Of a stretch of 64,000 bases of DNA, positions 19,304-30,960 are shown one piece after another. The DNA is from Devosia sp. A8/3-2. Its GTDB lineage: Bacteria; Pseudomonadota; Alphaproteobacteria; Rhizobiales; Devosiaceae. Made by a program: the position numbers and the translations under genes. Location: positions 1,117,001 to 1,181,000 of the forward strand of contig CP104974.1 of NCBI GenBank assembly GCA_025452255.1, read 5' to 3'. The notes under the pieces were generated by a model, which saw only the letters and a program-made list of their open reading frames with translations, did no database searches and was not told the origin of the DNA. Numbering within the stretch: the stretch's first letter is position 1; each line of letters opens with the position of its first letter.

Positions 19304-20810
19304 CTACTCAGCCGCGCCGCGTTCGTCGATCATGACATCGGGGCCATTAGGGTCGCCGGCGGCGGTTTCGGCTGACAAGTCCGGGAAGGCGACGACGCGA
19401 TTATTGCGGAAGTCGAGGCGGACGACGAGCAGGCCACGTTCTTCGAACCGGTGAGGAGGCGCCTTGCTCGGCTGGCGGAATGAGTGCCGTAAAGGCGGGC
19501 CGTGGTCGCGTCGGAAGGGCAAGGAGCATTGGTGAGGGCGGCTTGGGCCAGCACGAGGAAGACGCCCTGCACGTCATCGCTGAGGGTTTCGGATAGCGAG
19601 AGGGCGGTCTGCCAGCCATCGGACTGGGCGGTTTCGGTGTCGGGGGCGACGCGGGCGACGGCCAGCCTGCGCTTAAAGGCGGGCAAAGCCGGGGGCTCGC
19701 CGGGTACGCGGCGGATGCGGCAGCGGACCAGAAAATCCTGATAGAGCACAGCGACGGTGCGGAAGCTGGCGTCGGGGTCGCCCAAAAGCTCGCCCATGAT
19801 GGCGTCGATCTGGCTGTCTCGCTCGGCTTCGTCGATCTCGGGGAACAGGCTTTGCGGCGCCGCCTCGGCTTCGGGGCGCGCGGGCGACCCGGGCGAGCAG
19901 CTCATTGGTCGAGGGCGGCGGTGGTGGCGCCGGGCGGCGCACCACGGGACGGACGATTTCTTCGGGGCTGGCCGTGAAGATCAGCTCGGCGGCATCGAGA
20001 GGGGCTTCGAACGGGGTCAGCTTGGGGCTGGTGGAGCGGGCCGAGGTTTCGACGGCACCAATAGTGACCGGCATGGGGCGACGGGAAATGGCGGGGCCGA
20101 GGGCAACGAAATGGCCGCGGGCCAGATCGTGGAACTGCTCGGCCTCGGCGCTTTTCCATACCCAGAAGATCGGCGGCGCGGGCCATGTCGATGTCGAGGA
20201 AGGTGCGGCCCATGAGGAAATTGCTGGCTTCGGCGGCGACGTTCTTGGCCAGCTTGGCGAGGCGCTGGGTGGCGATGACACCGGCCGAGCCCCGCTTGCG
20301 GCCGCGGCACATCAAATTGGTCATGGCGCCGAGCGAGAGTTTGCGCGCTTCGTCACTGACTTCGCCGGCAACGGAGGGGGCGAAGAGCTGGGCTTCATCG
20401 ACAACGACGAGGACGGGATACCAGAAATCGCGGTCGGCATCGAACATGCCGCCCGAGAATGCAGCGGCGGCGCGCATTTGCTGCTCGACGTCGAGACCTT
20501 CAAGATTGAGCACGACGGAGACGCGGTGCTGGCGAATGCGGCCCGCGATACGGGTCAGCTCGGCTTCGGTGCGCGTCGCATCGACCACGACATGGCCGAA
20601 CTTGTCGGCGAGGGTGACGAAATCGCCCTCGGGATCGACGATGCATTGCTGCACCCAAGGCGCCGACTGTTCGAGCAGGCGGCGCAGCAAATGGGATTTG
20701 CCGGAGCCGGAATTGCCCTGCACCAAAAGGCGGGTGGCCAGCAATTCCTCGAGATCGAGCGTGGCGGGCGCAGACCCCGTCGTCGCGCCCATGTCGATTG
20801 CTACCTTCAT
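19304..20810 (-). CDS. HerA/DUF87-type ATPase (several frameshifts)
   Basis: About 502 residues. Walker A GNSGSGKSHLLRRLLEQ, the HerA-like IVDPEGDFVTLADKFGH, and Walker B VLVVVDEAQLFAP are followed by the arginine-rich stretch MCRGRKRGSAGVIATQR. The family couples ATP hydrolysis to DNA movement or end processing in archaea; in rhizobia this stand-alone form is uncharacterised. A winged-helix-like C-terminal region reads THSASRARRLLTGFEERGLLVVRLDFRN. Frame changes lie near 20165, 19900 and 19455. ATG 20810 follows GGGAGA. Confidence 0.82.
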
Positions 20811-20952
20811 CAAATCTCCCAGCCGGCCAGTCACGTCTCGGTCGGAGACTCAAGGCGGATGCTTGGTGAAGGGTTAGCATGATTTTGGGCGCGTTGGGGT
20901 AGGGGTGGCCGGGAATTTCACAGGGCCATGCGCTCTGGCCGGCGTGGAGGGC

Positions 20953-20985
20953 ACAGGGCCCGGCACAAAAGCGTGCCGAGCCCTT
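20953..20985 (-). terminator. possible terminator hairpin after the Gfo/Idh gene
   Basis: On the minus strand GGGCTCGGCAC pairs with GTGCCGGGCCC across a GCTTTT loop, six bases past the stop. No T-run follows, so termination is only inferred from position. Confidence 0.4.
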
Positions 20986-20990
20986 GTGGT

Positions 20991-22270
<1,280 letters not shown>

Positions 22271-22559
22271 TCGATTTTCTCCAGTCTCGATGCGATTATT
22301 GCGCCCATGGACAGGCAGCGACGAAGCATCTACCATACAAGATTGCGAAGGGCACTAATTCTTTTGGTCATTTCTGAGGTGTCTTGCGGCCGGGATGGCG
22401 CTTTAGGGCAATGCACCCGATCTGCAGCCCGAGCCAGAGGGGCAACGGCGAGCAGGGCCGGACAAAAGGACCAAAAACCTGTGGATCGCGGCCGATTGGA
22501 GGAATTTGGCGCGATCAAAGCAGGCATGGTTGGGGAGGAAACAACGAGACGATGGCCCA

Positions 22560-23225
22560 GTGCTGGAAACGAACGAGGAAACCATTGCGCTGCGCGTCGT
22601 GCGGGCGTTGCGCGACGAAATCGTCACCATGGCGTTGCGACCGGGCGATGTAATTTCCGAGAGCGATATCGCGGGCCGCTATGGCGTGTCGCGCCAGCCG
22701 GTGCGCGAGGCGTTCATCTGCCCTGGCGCAGCAGGGGCTGCTGCTGATCCGGCCCAAGCGGGCCACAGTGGTCAAGAAAATCTCGCCCGATGGAGTGCGG
22801 CAATCGCGCTTCATCCGCGAATCCATCGAGGTGGAAATCATCCGGCGGGTGGCGGCCAATCCGGGCAAGGATGCCCGGCGGTGCTCAACGGGCTGATTGC
22901 AGACCGAGAAAAGGCCTCGGCGGCCAATGACCGAGCGGCGTTTCATACACTCGATGAATTGTTCCACCGCACGCTCGCCCGGCTGGCGGGCGTGGAATAT
23001 GCTTGGCAGCTGATTGACGATCACAAGATCCAGCTTGATCGGGTGCGCTATCTGACGCTGGGCGTCTCCTCGAGCCAGCGGGCCATTGCCGAGCACAAGG
23101 AGATTGCCGCGGCGGTGGGCAAGGCCGATGTGGCGGCGGCCGAGCAGGCCATGCGCGAGCATCTGGGCCGCGCCGAGGCGCTGCTGACCCAGACGATCGG
23201 GGATTTCCCAGATTATTTCGAATAG
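22560..23225 (+). CDS. GntR-family (FadR/FCD) transcriptional regulator (two frameshifts)
   Basis: The N-terminal winged helix is visible in LRVVRALRDEIVTMALRPGDVISESDIAGRYGVSRQPVREAF. The frame shifts near 22722 into ALAQQGLLLIRPKRATVVKKIS, then again near 22885 back to the FCD ligand domain (AFHTLDELFHRTLARLAGVEYAW, REHLGRAEALL). About 222 residues. The start is uncertain: GTG 22560 fits the family but lacks a good ribosome site, and TTG 22506 is also in frame. It lies divergent from the oxidoreductase gene and twelve bases from the hydrolase. Confidence 0.83.
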   Translation: MLETNEETIALRVVRALRDEIVTMALRPGDVISESDIAGRYGVSRQPVREAFICPGAAGAAADPAQAGHSGQENLARWSAAIALHPRIHRGGNHPAGGGQSGQGCPAVLNGLIADREKASAANDRAAFHTLDELFHRTLARLAGVEYAWQLIDDHKIQLDRVRYLTLGVSSSQRAIAEHKEIAAAVGKADVAAAEQAMREHLGRAEALLTQTIGDFPDYFE

Positions 23226-23237
23226 TGGAGAACAGGC

Positions 23238-24044
23238 GTGCTCGAGAACGATGACGATCTCAGCGACTTTGCCGCGCATGGTGCGTCCCTGCCGGATGGC
23301 ACGGACTGGAACGGCTATGTCGGCCATGAAGGCGCGCAAATATGGGCGGCGCGCTATGGCATGGGCCGTCCGGTCGTGCTGCTGCATGGCGGGCTGGGGC
23401 ATGCGGACAATTGGGCCAAGCAGGTGCCTGCGCTGGTGGCGGCGGGATATCAGGCGATTGTCATCGACAGCCGTGGGCATGGGCGCAGTACCCGGGACGA
23501 GCGGCCCTTCGGCTACGAATTGATGGCGGGCGACGTGCTGGCAGTGCTCGACCATTTGGGCGTGGCGCGGGCGGCGGTTCTGGGGTGGAGCGATGGAGCC
23601 TGCACGGGGCTGGCGCTGGTGCGACTGGCGCCGGAGCGGATCAGTGGGGTGGTGTTTTTCGCCTGCAATGTCGACAATAGCGGTACCAAGGATCTCGATT
23701 TCGACAATCCGCTGCTGGGGCGGTGCATCGGCCGGCATCGGGCCGATTATGCGGCGCTCTCTGCGACGCCTGACGCCTTTGATGCATTCATGGCTGCGGT
23801 GGGCCAGATGCAGTCAAGCCAGCCCAATTATGGCTTGGCCGAACTTGCGCAGATCGTGGTGCCGGTGCTGGTGCTGCTGGGCGAGCACGATGAATTCATC
23901 CGGGCCGAGCACATGGATTACCCGGCAGCGGCGCTGCCGGACGCTGAACGGGTGACGCTGCCGGGCGTCAGCCATTTCGCGCCGCTACAGCGCCCGGCGC
24001 TGTTCAATGGCGTGGTCGAGGCCTTTCTGGCGCGGCTGAATTAG
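23238..24044 (+). CDS. alpha/beta hydrolase
   Basis: 268 residues. VVLLHGGLGHADNW gives the oxyanion region, DSRGHGRST follows, the nucleophile elbow is GWSDGACTG, the acid lies in LLGEHDEFI and the His in LPGVSHFAPLQ. Start GTG 23238 with GGAG seven bases upstream, directly after the GntR gene, so probably one operon. Intact. Substrate unknown; esterase or lactonase activity is a guess from context. Confidence 0.85.
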   Translation: MLENDDDLSDFAAHGASLPDGTDWNGYVGHEGAQIWAARYGMGRPVVLLHGGLGHADNWAKQVPALVAAGYQAIVIDSRGHGRSTRDERPFGYELMAGDVLAVLDHLGVARAAVLGWSDGACTGLALVRLAPERISGVVFFACNVDNSGTKDLDFDNPLLGRCIGRHRADYAALSATPDAFDAFMAAVGQMQSSQPNYGLAELAQIVVPVLVLLGEHDEFIRAEHMDYPAAALPDAERVTLPGVSHFAPLQRPALFNGVVEAFLARLN

Positions 24045-24179
24045 CTGGGGGCGATGGTGGCTCGGCGCATTCGGCCGGATCGCGTTACAAATGCGCAATG
24101 GTGTGCCGGCGGGGGCTGGCGGATCGGGGTGGGGGTGCCTACCTTGGTGGACGATAGATAGAACACGCCGAGTATCCTT

Positions 24180-27085
24180 ATGTCCCATCCCGCATTCGAG
24201 CTGATCCGTGACGAGCATATCGTGGAGGTCAATTCGCAAGTGCAATTGTTCCGGCACAAAAAAACCGGGGCGGAGGTGCTCAGCCTCGTCAATGACGACG
24301 AGAACAAGGTGTTCGGCGTAACGTTCAAGACGCCACCGCAGGATTCTGACGGGGATTGCGCATATTCTTGAGCATTCGGTGCTGTGCGGATCGCGCAAAT
24401 ATCCGGTCAAGAAGCCGTTTGTGGAGCTGCTCAAGGGCAGCATGCATACGTTTCTCAATGCCATGACGTTTCCGGACAAGACCGCCTATCCGGTGGCCAG
24501 CCAGAACCTCAAGGACTTTTACAACCCGGTCGATGTGTATCTGGATGCGGTGTTTTTTCCGCTGATTTCAGAGGACACGTTCCGCCGGAAGGCTGGCATT
24601 ATGAGCTGGAGGATGTGCAAGCGCCGCTAGTTTATAAGGGCGTGGTGTTCAATGAGATGAAGGGCGTGTTTTCCTCGCCTGACGCGGTGATGCGTGATCT
24701 CAGCCAGCGTTCGCTGTATCCCGATATCACTTATGGCAAATCCTCGGGGGCGACCCCAAGGCCATTCCTGAGCTGACCTATCGGCAGTTCAAGGAGTTTC
24801 ACGACACATTCTATCACCCGTCCAATACGCGGGCATTTTTCTCAGGCGATGACGATGCGGGCAAGCGGCTCGCGATTCTGGACGAATATTTCAGCCAGTT
24901 CGACCGGCTGGATGTGGATGCCGAGGTGAAATTGCAGCCGCGGTTCAATGCGCCGCGGCAGATTGTGGCGACCTATGCCGGCCCCAAAAGCGAGGGCAAG
25001 GCGCAGGATGGCATGGTGTCGGTCAATTGGATGATCGATCCGCCGGTGGATCGCACAGAAGCCTTGAGCCATGGCATGTTGAGCTATTTACTGGCGGGCA
25101 ACCCGGCAGCGCCCTTGCGCAAGGCGCTGACGGAATCGGGGCTGGGCGAGGGGATGACCGGGGGCGGCATTGGCTCGGGGCTGCGCCAGCCGATGGCGAG
25201 CTTTGGCATGAAGGGGATCGATGCGGCGGATGCCGAGAAGGTCGAGGCGCTGATCCTGTTGAGGCTGGCGCAGATTGCGGAACAGGGCTTTCCGGCTGAT
25301 CAGCTGGAAGCGGCGATCAATACGTTTGAATTCTCGTTGCGCGAGAACAATACCGGGTCTTACCCGCGTGGCATGACCTATATGTTCACTGCCATGGGCA
25401 CTGGCTGCATGGCGGGGATCCGCTCGAGCCGCTGGCCTTTGAGGGGGCTTTGGCGAGCCTCAAAGCCAAGGCGGCCGAGGGGCATTTCTGCCGAGGAAAT
25501 TTCGCGGCTGTTCCTCGACAATAGCCATCGCACCACGGTGACGTTGAGCGCTGACCCTGAGCAGGGGGCGCGCGAGGTGGCGGAGGAAGTGGCGCGGCTG
25601 GCGGCTGTGCGGCAGGGGCTGGATGGGGCGGCGCTGGAAGCGGTGGTGGCCGAGACGGAAAAGCTCAAGGCATTGCAGGAAAGCGTGGATGATCCGGCGG
25701 AGCTGGCCAAGATTCCGACGCTGACGCTGGCCGATCTGCCGCGCGAAAGCCGCACATTGCCGATCGAAATCGGCACGCTGGCGGATACCAAGCTGTTCTA
25801 CCATGACCTGCCGACGCTGGGGATTGTGTATCTCGATCTGGGGTTTGATCTGCATGTGCTGGACAAGGAGCTCTTGCCTTATTTGCCGCTGTTCGGGCGG
25901 GCATTGTTGCAGACCGGGACGAGCAAGCAGGATTTCGTATCGCTGACGCAGCGCATCGGGCGCTCGACGGGCGGGATCGCGCAGCATCGGGGCCTTTCGG
26001 CACGGCAGGGCAGCGATGGCAGCGCCGCGTGGTTTTTCCTGTCTGGCAAGGCCGTGCCAGACAAGCATGAGGAAATGCTCGCCATTATGGGCGATGTGCT
26101 GCTCGATGCGCGGCTGGATAATCGTGAGCGGTTCCGCCAGATGGCGCTAGAGGAAAAGGCCGGGTTCGAAACGCGGCTGGTGCCCGGGGGCAATGCCATT
26201 GTCGATACGCGGCTCAAATCCGGGCTAACCGAGGCGGGCTGGATTGCCGAGCAATCGGGCGGCGTTAGCTATCTGGGGTTCCTGCGCGACTTAGTGCAGC
26301 GGATCGATAGCGATTGGGCCAGTGTTGAGGCGGCGCTGGTGCGCATTCGCGATACGCTGTTCCAGCGCGGGCATATGGTGGTCAATGTGACGGCCGATGG
26401 TTCGCTCTGGGGGCGGGCCAAGGGGGAGATCGAAAGCTTCCTCGGCCGCCTGCCCAATGGCACGCCGGCCTTTGCCGATTGGTCGGTGGATCTGGCGCCC
26501 AAATCGGAAGGGCTGATCATTCCGGCGCAGGTCAATTATGTGGGCAAGGGGGCAAACCTGCGGGCGCTCGGGTTCGAGTTGACGGGCGCTTCCAGTGTGG
26601 CGCTGAAGTTTTTGAACACCACTTATCTCTGGGACAAGGTGCGGGTGCAGGGCGGGGCCTATGGTGGGTCCAGCCGGTTTGACCTGACCTCGGGCAATTT
26701 CTCGTTTCTGTCCTATCGCGATCCCAATCTGCTCAAGACGCTGGACGCTTATGACAGGGCGGCCAAGGCGCTCAATGCCGGGATTGGCGAGAGCGATCTG
26801 ACGCGCTCGATCATCGGGGTGATCGGGGATATCGACGGCTATGAATTTCCTGATGCCAAGGGCTATTCCTCGATGTGGCGGCAGCTGACGGGGACCACGG
26901 ATGCGATTCGGCAGCAGCGGCGCGATGAGGTGCTGGGCACCAATGCCGCGGACTTCAAGCGGCTGGCCGAGGCGGTGGACGCGGTGGCGCGGCATGGGCA
27001 TGTCGTGGTGCTGGGCGGGGAAGCGGCAATCACGGCAGCCAATGAGACGCGGCCGTGGCTGTTGAAGGTGAGCAAGGTGCTTTGA
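24180..27085 (+). CDS. M16C-family zinc protease (PreP/presequence protease-like), several frameshifts
   Basis: About 968 residues, the full length of PreP-type insulinase proteases that degrade short peptides in a closed chamber. The inverted zinc motif appears as HILEHSVLCGS, followed by GSMHTFLNAMTFPDKTAYP and a long conserved body (VNWMIDPPVDRTEALSHGMLSYLL, LFGRALLQTGTS, RVQGGAYGGSSRFD). Frame changes lie near 24345, 24597 and 24757, with a compensating pair at 25395-25490. Without a signal peptide it is probably cytosolic. Confidence 0.88.
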
Positions 27086-27091
27086 CAAAGA

Positions 27092-27126
27092 AAGGTGGAT
27101 TGCCCGGATAAGCCGGGTGATCCGCC
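27092..27126. repeat. REP-like hairpin after the protease gene
   Basis: GGTGGATTGCCCGG-ATAA-GCCGGGTGATCCGCC imperfect palindrome six bases past the stop. A related unit (GATGGATCACCGGGACAAGC and onward) lies at 30195-30226. It may act as a terminator. Confidence 0.55.
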
Positions 27127-27169
27127 TTCTGGATGAACACTTTTGCGCCCATTGCGTTATCATCGCGCC

Positions 27170-28171
27170 ATGGCCAGCCCGATCCTCGATAGAAATCTGC
27201 ATATCAAGGCGATCGATGCCTATATCGATCCCTCCGTGCCGCGGGAGCGGGCGATTGTTACCCATGGGCATGCCGACCATGCGCGGGCTGGGCATGGGGC
27301 GGTGTTGGCGACGCCGGATACGATTGCCATTATGAAGACGCGGTATGGCGAGGACTGCGCGGGACGGTTTGAGGCGCTGGATTTTGGCGTGCCGCTGCGG
27401 ATCGATGATGTGACGATCACGCTGGTGCCGGCGGGACATATTCTGGGTTCGGCGCAGGTGCTGGTGGAGCAGGCCGGGCAGCGCGTGGTGGTGACCGGGG
27501 ACTACAAGCGGGGTCGGGACCGGACGGCGCAGGCTTATGAGCTGGTGGAATGTGATCTCCTGGTCACCGAGGCGACGTTTGGCTTGCCGGTGTTTCAGCA
27601 TCCCCAGCCGCGTGTTGAGATCGCGCGGTTGCTGAAATCGGTGGCGGATAATCCCGAGCGGAGCCATCTGGTGGGATGTTATGCGCTGGGCAAGGCGCAG
27701 CGGGTGATCGCGCTATTGCGGGATGCTGGCTATGACGCGCCAATTTATCTGCATGGGGCGATGCTTCGGCTCTGTGCGCTCTATGAAGAATTGGGCGTGA
27801 GCTCGGGGATTTGCGGCCGGCGCTGGATGTGCCCAAGGCCGCCTTTGCCGGGCAGATCGTCATCGCGCCGCCATCGGCCATTCGCGATCGGTGGAGTCGG
27901 CGGTTTCCCGATCCGGTGACGTGTCAGGCGTCCGGGTGGATGAGCGTGAAACAGCGCGCGGCAGGCGCTGGTGGAATTGCCGCTGGTGATTTCGGACCAC
28001 TGCGATTGGGGGGAATTGCAGCAGACCATAAGGGAGACCAAGGCCGAGACCGTGTGGGTGACGCATGGGCGGGAGGATGCGCTGGTCTATTGGTGCCGGA
28101 CGCAGGGGCTGATTGCCGAGCCGCTCAATATCCGGGGCTTTGAGGATGATGGCGGGGAGGGCGAAGCGTGA
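27170..28171 (+). CDS. ligase-associated metallo-beta-lactamase-fold DNA exonuclease (two frameshifts)
   Basis: About 334 residues. The MBL metal motif THGHADHARAGHG is followed by VPAGHILGSAQVLVEQAGQRVVVTGDYKRGRD and VTEATFGLPVFQHP, typical of Mbl-Exo proteins encoded with bacterial ATP-dependent ligases. The frame changes near 27805 and 27958, and the C-terminal VISDHCDWGELQQTIRET...VWVTHGRED closes the beta-CASP region. Its stop overlaps the GFA start (TGATG), so the following genes are translationally coupled. Confidence 0.87.
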
Positions 28172-28602
28172 TGAGTGGTTGGCGGCCCCCTAAAGGGGGC
28201 AAGAATGGCGGTTGTCTGTGCGGCGCCGTTCGCTTCGAATGTCGCTCCATCTACGACGTAATCTATTGTCACTGCTCAAAGTGTTGCCATTGGTCAGGCG
28301 CGCCGGCTGTCCTTTCGGCCAATGTTCCGGGCGGGGACTTCTCTCTCATCAAGGGCACGCCGGAGGCATATCGGTCGTCGGAGCAAGGCTTGCGGCATTT
28401 CTGCAGCGCCTGCGGCACCCACTTATACTTCATCAATGACGGGCCTTTCGTCAGTATCAATGTGCTGGCGCTCAACGACAGCGAAGATGTCCGCCCGCGC
28501 CTCCACCAATGCGTGGCTTCCAAGCTCGAATGGTTCACGATCACCGACGATCTGCCACAATACCCTGACTCTCGCATTCCAGCGCCGGGTCGCGAGCCAT
28601 GA
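28171..28602 (+). CDS. GFA-family zinc protein
   Basis: 143 residues of the Gfa (glutathione-dependent formaldehyde-activating-like) zinc fold. CLCGAVRFEC, YCHCSKCCHWSGAP and FCSACGTHLYF supply the conserved cysteines. GGGGAGG precedes ATG 28171. It overlaps the exonuclease upstream by one base and the ligase downstream by four bases (ATGA). Intact. In most genomes the exonuclease and ligase are adjacent, so this insertion is unusual. Its role there is unknown. Confidence 0.88.
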   Translation: MSGWRPPKGGKNGGCLCGAVRFECRSIYDVIYCHCSKCCHWSGAPAVLSANVPGGDFSLIKGTPEAYRSSEQGLRHFCSACGTHLYFINDGPFVSINVLALNDSEDVRPRLHQCVASKLEWFTITDDLPQYPDSRIPAPGREP

Positions 28603-30175
28603 AGGCATTCGCGCAACTCCTCGAATTGTTGGCGCTGACGCTGTCGTGGACGCGCAAGCTTGCGGCGTTGACGCAGTATTTTCGCGAGGTGCCGGACCCG
28701 GACCGGGGCTTTGCGCTGGCGGTGCTGACCGGGGCGCTGAGTTTTCGCAATGTGAAGCCGGCGCTGCTCAAGGAAACCGTGCTGGCTGAGGTGGACGAGA
28801 CGCTGTTCGCTATGAGTTACGATTATGTCGGAGACTCGGGCGAGACGATTGCGCTGATTTGGCCGCATCACGGAGCGCAGGGCGATCTGCCGTCGCTGAC
28901 TGATCTCATTGAGCTGTTCAATACGACTAGCAAAAGCGAGCTGCCCAAGCTGATTGCGTCGCTGCTGACGCAAGCGGGGATCAATGAGCGGTGGGCGCTG
29001 GTGAAACTGGCGACGGCGCGCTGCGCATTGGCGTGTCGGCGCGGTTGGCGAAGACCGCGTTAGCGGAGATGAGTGGCGTGGCGCTGCAGGACATCGAGGA
29101 GGTGTGGCATGGCTTGCGCGTGCCTTATCTCGATTTGTTTGCTCGGCTCGATGGCAAGGCCGGGCGGCCCGATATCGACCAGTCGTCGCGGTTTCATCCG
29201 CTGATGCTGAGCAATCCGATCGATGAGGAGAAGGACCTAGCGCGGTTCGATCCCAAGGATTTTGCGGCGGAGTGGAAGTGGGACGGGATCAGGGTGCAAC
29301 TGGTGCTCGGCGTGGGGACGGCATCGCTGTTTTCGCGCACGGGCGACGATATAGCGGCGGCTTTTCCCGATATTGTGGACAATGTGACCGGGCTGGGCGT
29401 GCTCGATGGCGAATTACTGGTGGGGCGGAATTTTGAGGCGGGCAGTTTCAACGATTTGCAGCAGCGACTGAACAAGAAGGTCGCCTCGGCCAAGCATCTC
29501 AAGGATAGCCCGGCCTTTATTCGGGTCTATGACATGTTGTTCGATGGGCGCCGGGATGTGCGGGCGCTGGGCTGGATGGAGCGCCGGGCGCGGCTGGAGG
29601 CCCGGTTCGCGAATAATCCGCAAAGCCGGCTCGATCTGTCGCCGGTTTTGCCCTTTGCCGATTGGGACGATCTGGCCCGGTTGCGGCGGGAGGGGGCCGA
29701 GCGCGATGGGCATGAGGGAGTGATGATCAAGCTCAAAACCTCGCCCTATGTGCCGGGGCGGCCCAAGGGGTTTTGGTTCAAGTGGAAGCGTGACCCCAAT
29801 GTGGTGGATGCGGTGCTGATGTATGCGCAGCGCGGGCATGGCAAACGCAGTTCGTTTTATTCGGATTATACGTTTGGCGTGTGGAAGGGGAATGAGATCG
29901 TGCCGATCGGGAAGGCCTATTTTGGCTTCACCGATGAGGAATTGAAGCTGTTGGATAAGTGGATCAGGGCCAATACCGTGGCATCGTTCGGGCCGGTGCG
30001 GGAGGTGCGCAAGGAACTGGTATTCGAGGTGGCGTTTGACTCCGCGCAAGTGTCGAGCCGGCATAAGTCGGGGGTGGCGCTGCGGTTTCCGCGGATTAGC
30101 CGGATCCGGTGGGACAAGCCGGCGGCGGAGGCGGGGACGCTGGAGGACATGGCTATTTTCATCGGCGCGACTTAG
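28599..30175 (+). CDS. ATP-dependent DNA ligase, cisplatin-resistance/Mbl-Exo-associated family (frameshifted)
   Basis: About 525 residues. An N-terminal helical DNA-binding domain is followed by the nucleotidyltransferase domain with adenylation motif AEWKWDGIRVQL, then LDGELLVG, GHEGVMIKLKTSPYVPGRPKGFWFKWKRD, and the OB domain. The frame breaks near 29032, where one G seems missing (KLATGALRIGVS). It probably seals nicks or breaks in repair with the exonuclease. The helicase and phosphoesterase genes often linked to this pair are not next to it. Confidence 0.9.
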
Positions 30176-30266
30176 CCAACCACCGTGGCCAGAAAGATGG
30201 ATCACCGGGACAAGCCCGGTGATGACGATGGGACGAATTATCGGGCCTGAAACGGAGACCAAAAGC

Positions 30267-30562
30267 ATGTCATCGCGATCTAATCATTTGCGGCTGGTGG
30301 CGCTGGAAAAGCAGATGGCGGCGGCCGCTGAGGCGATGGATTTTGAGAAGGCAGCGGCGATCCGCAATGAGATTGCGCGGCTCAAGGGGAGACGCCCCCG
30401 GTGAGCGAGGATGGCGCGGTGAGCGTCACCGTCAGCCAGCCGCCGCCGGGGGCGATGGGGCTAGGCACGCAAGTGCCGGTGCGGCAACCGCCCAAGGATT
30501 GGGTGAAGCCGAAGAAGCCGGACTTTTTGACCAAGAATGTGAAACCGCGCGGCGGGCGGTAG
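30267..30562 (+). CDS. UvrB/UvrC-motif small protein (frameshifted)
   Basis: About 98 residues. LRLVALEKQMAAAAEAMDFEKAAAIRNEIARLKG is a UVR (UvrB-UvrC interaction) motif. The frame then breaks near 30391, where a G5 run reads G4. The tail TPPVSEDGAVSVTVSQPPPG...VKPKKPDFLTKNVKPRGGR ends at 30562. ATG 30267 follows GGAG. Such short UVR proteins are common in rhizobia, function unknown. Confidence 0.75.
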
Positions 30563-30567
30563 GACGC

Positions 30568-30960
30568 CTACCCCGCCTGCTTGATGCGCTCGTCGGCCAG
30601 TTTTTTGATTTCCTTGAGCTCGCTGATCGTCGTCTGCAGGTCCGAGAGCTGGGCCTGCAGCGAGGCGAGGCGTTCGTCGACCTTGCCGATGAGCAGGCTC
30701 ACTTGTTGGGAGCGATCGGCGTCGTAGAGGCTGAGATAGTCGGAGATGTCGCGCAGGGAAAAGCCGAGGCGTTTGCCGCGCAGGATCAAGATGAGGCGGG
30801 CGCGGTCGCGGCGGCGGAAGATCCGCGTGGCGCCGACACGTTCGGGAGCGAGTAGGCCCTTGGCTTCATAGAAGCGGATGGCGCGGGTGGAAATGCCGAA
30901 TTCCTTGGCCAGATCCGCAATGGCAAAGAGGTCGCGGCTCTCGGGCTCGGGGCGGTTCAC
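30568..30960 (-). CDS. MerR-family regulator of the fatty-acid locus
   Basis: 130 residues: MerR helix-turn-helix FAIADLAKEFGISTRAIRFYEAKGLLAPERVGATRIFRRRD, then a long coiled coil, with no metal-binding cysteines. GTG 30960 overlaps the fadD stop (GTGA), so the two are coupled. The class resembles LiuR-type regulators of acyl-CoA catabolism. Three boxes in the fadD-fadE gap (32730-32829) are its likely targets. Intact. Confidence 0.88.
   Translation of the reverse strand: MNRPEPESRDLFAIADLAKEFGISTRAIRFYEAKGLLAPERVGATRIFRRRDRARLILILRGKRLGFSLRDISDYLSLYDADRSQQVSLLIGKVDERLASLQAQLSDLQTTISELKEIKKLADERIKQAG

Noticed and set aside
22271..22505. GntR operator in the gap between the oxidoreductase and regulator genes
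   Set aside because: Only short imperfect dyads are present; none stands out enough to name.
24180..24770. Several short novel proteins at the start of the protease region
   Set aside because: They join into one PreP N-terminus with the HILEH zinc motif once three indels are corrected.
26291..27667. Long minus-strand frame (458 codons) across the protease and exonuclease genes
   Set aside because: It spans two convincing plus-strand genes and has shadow-type composition.
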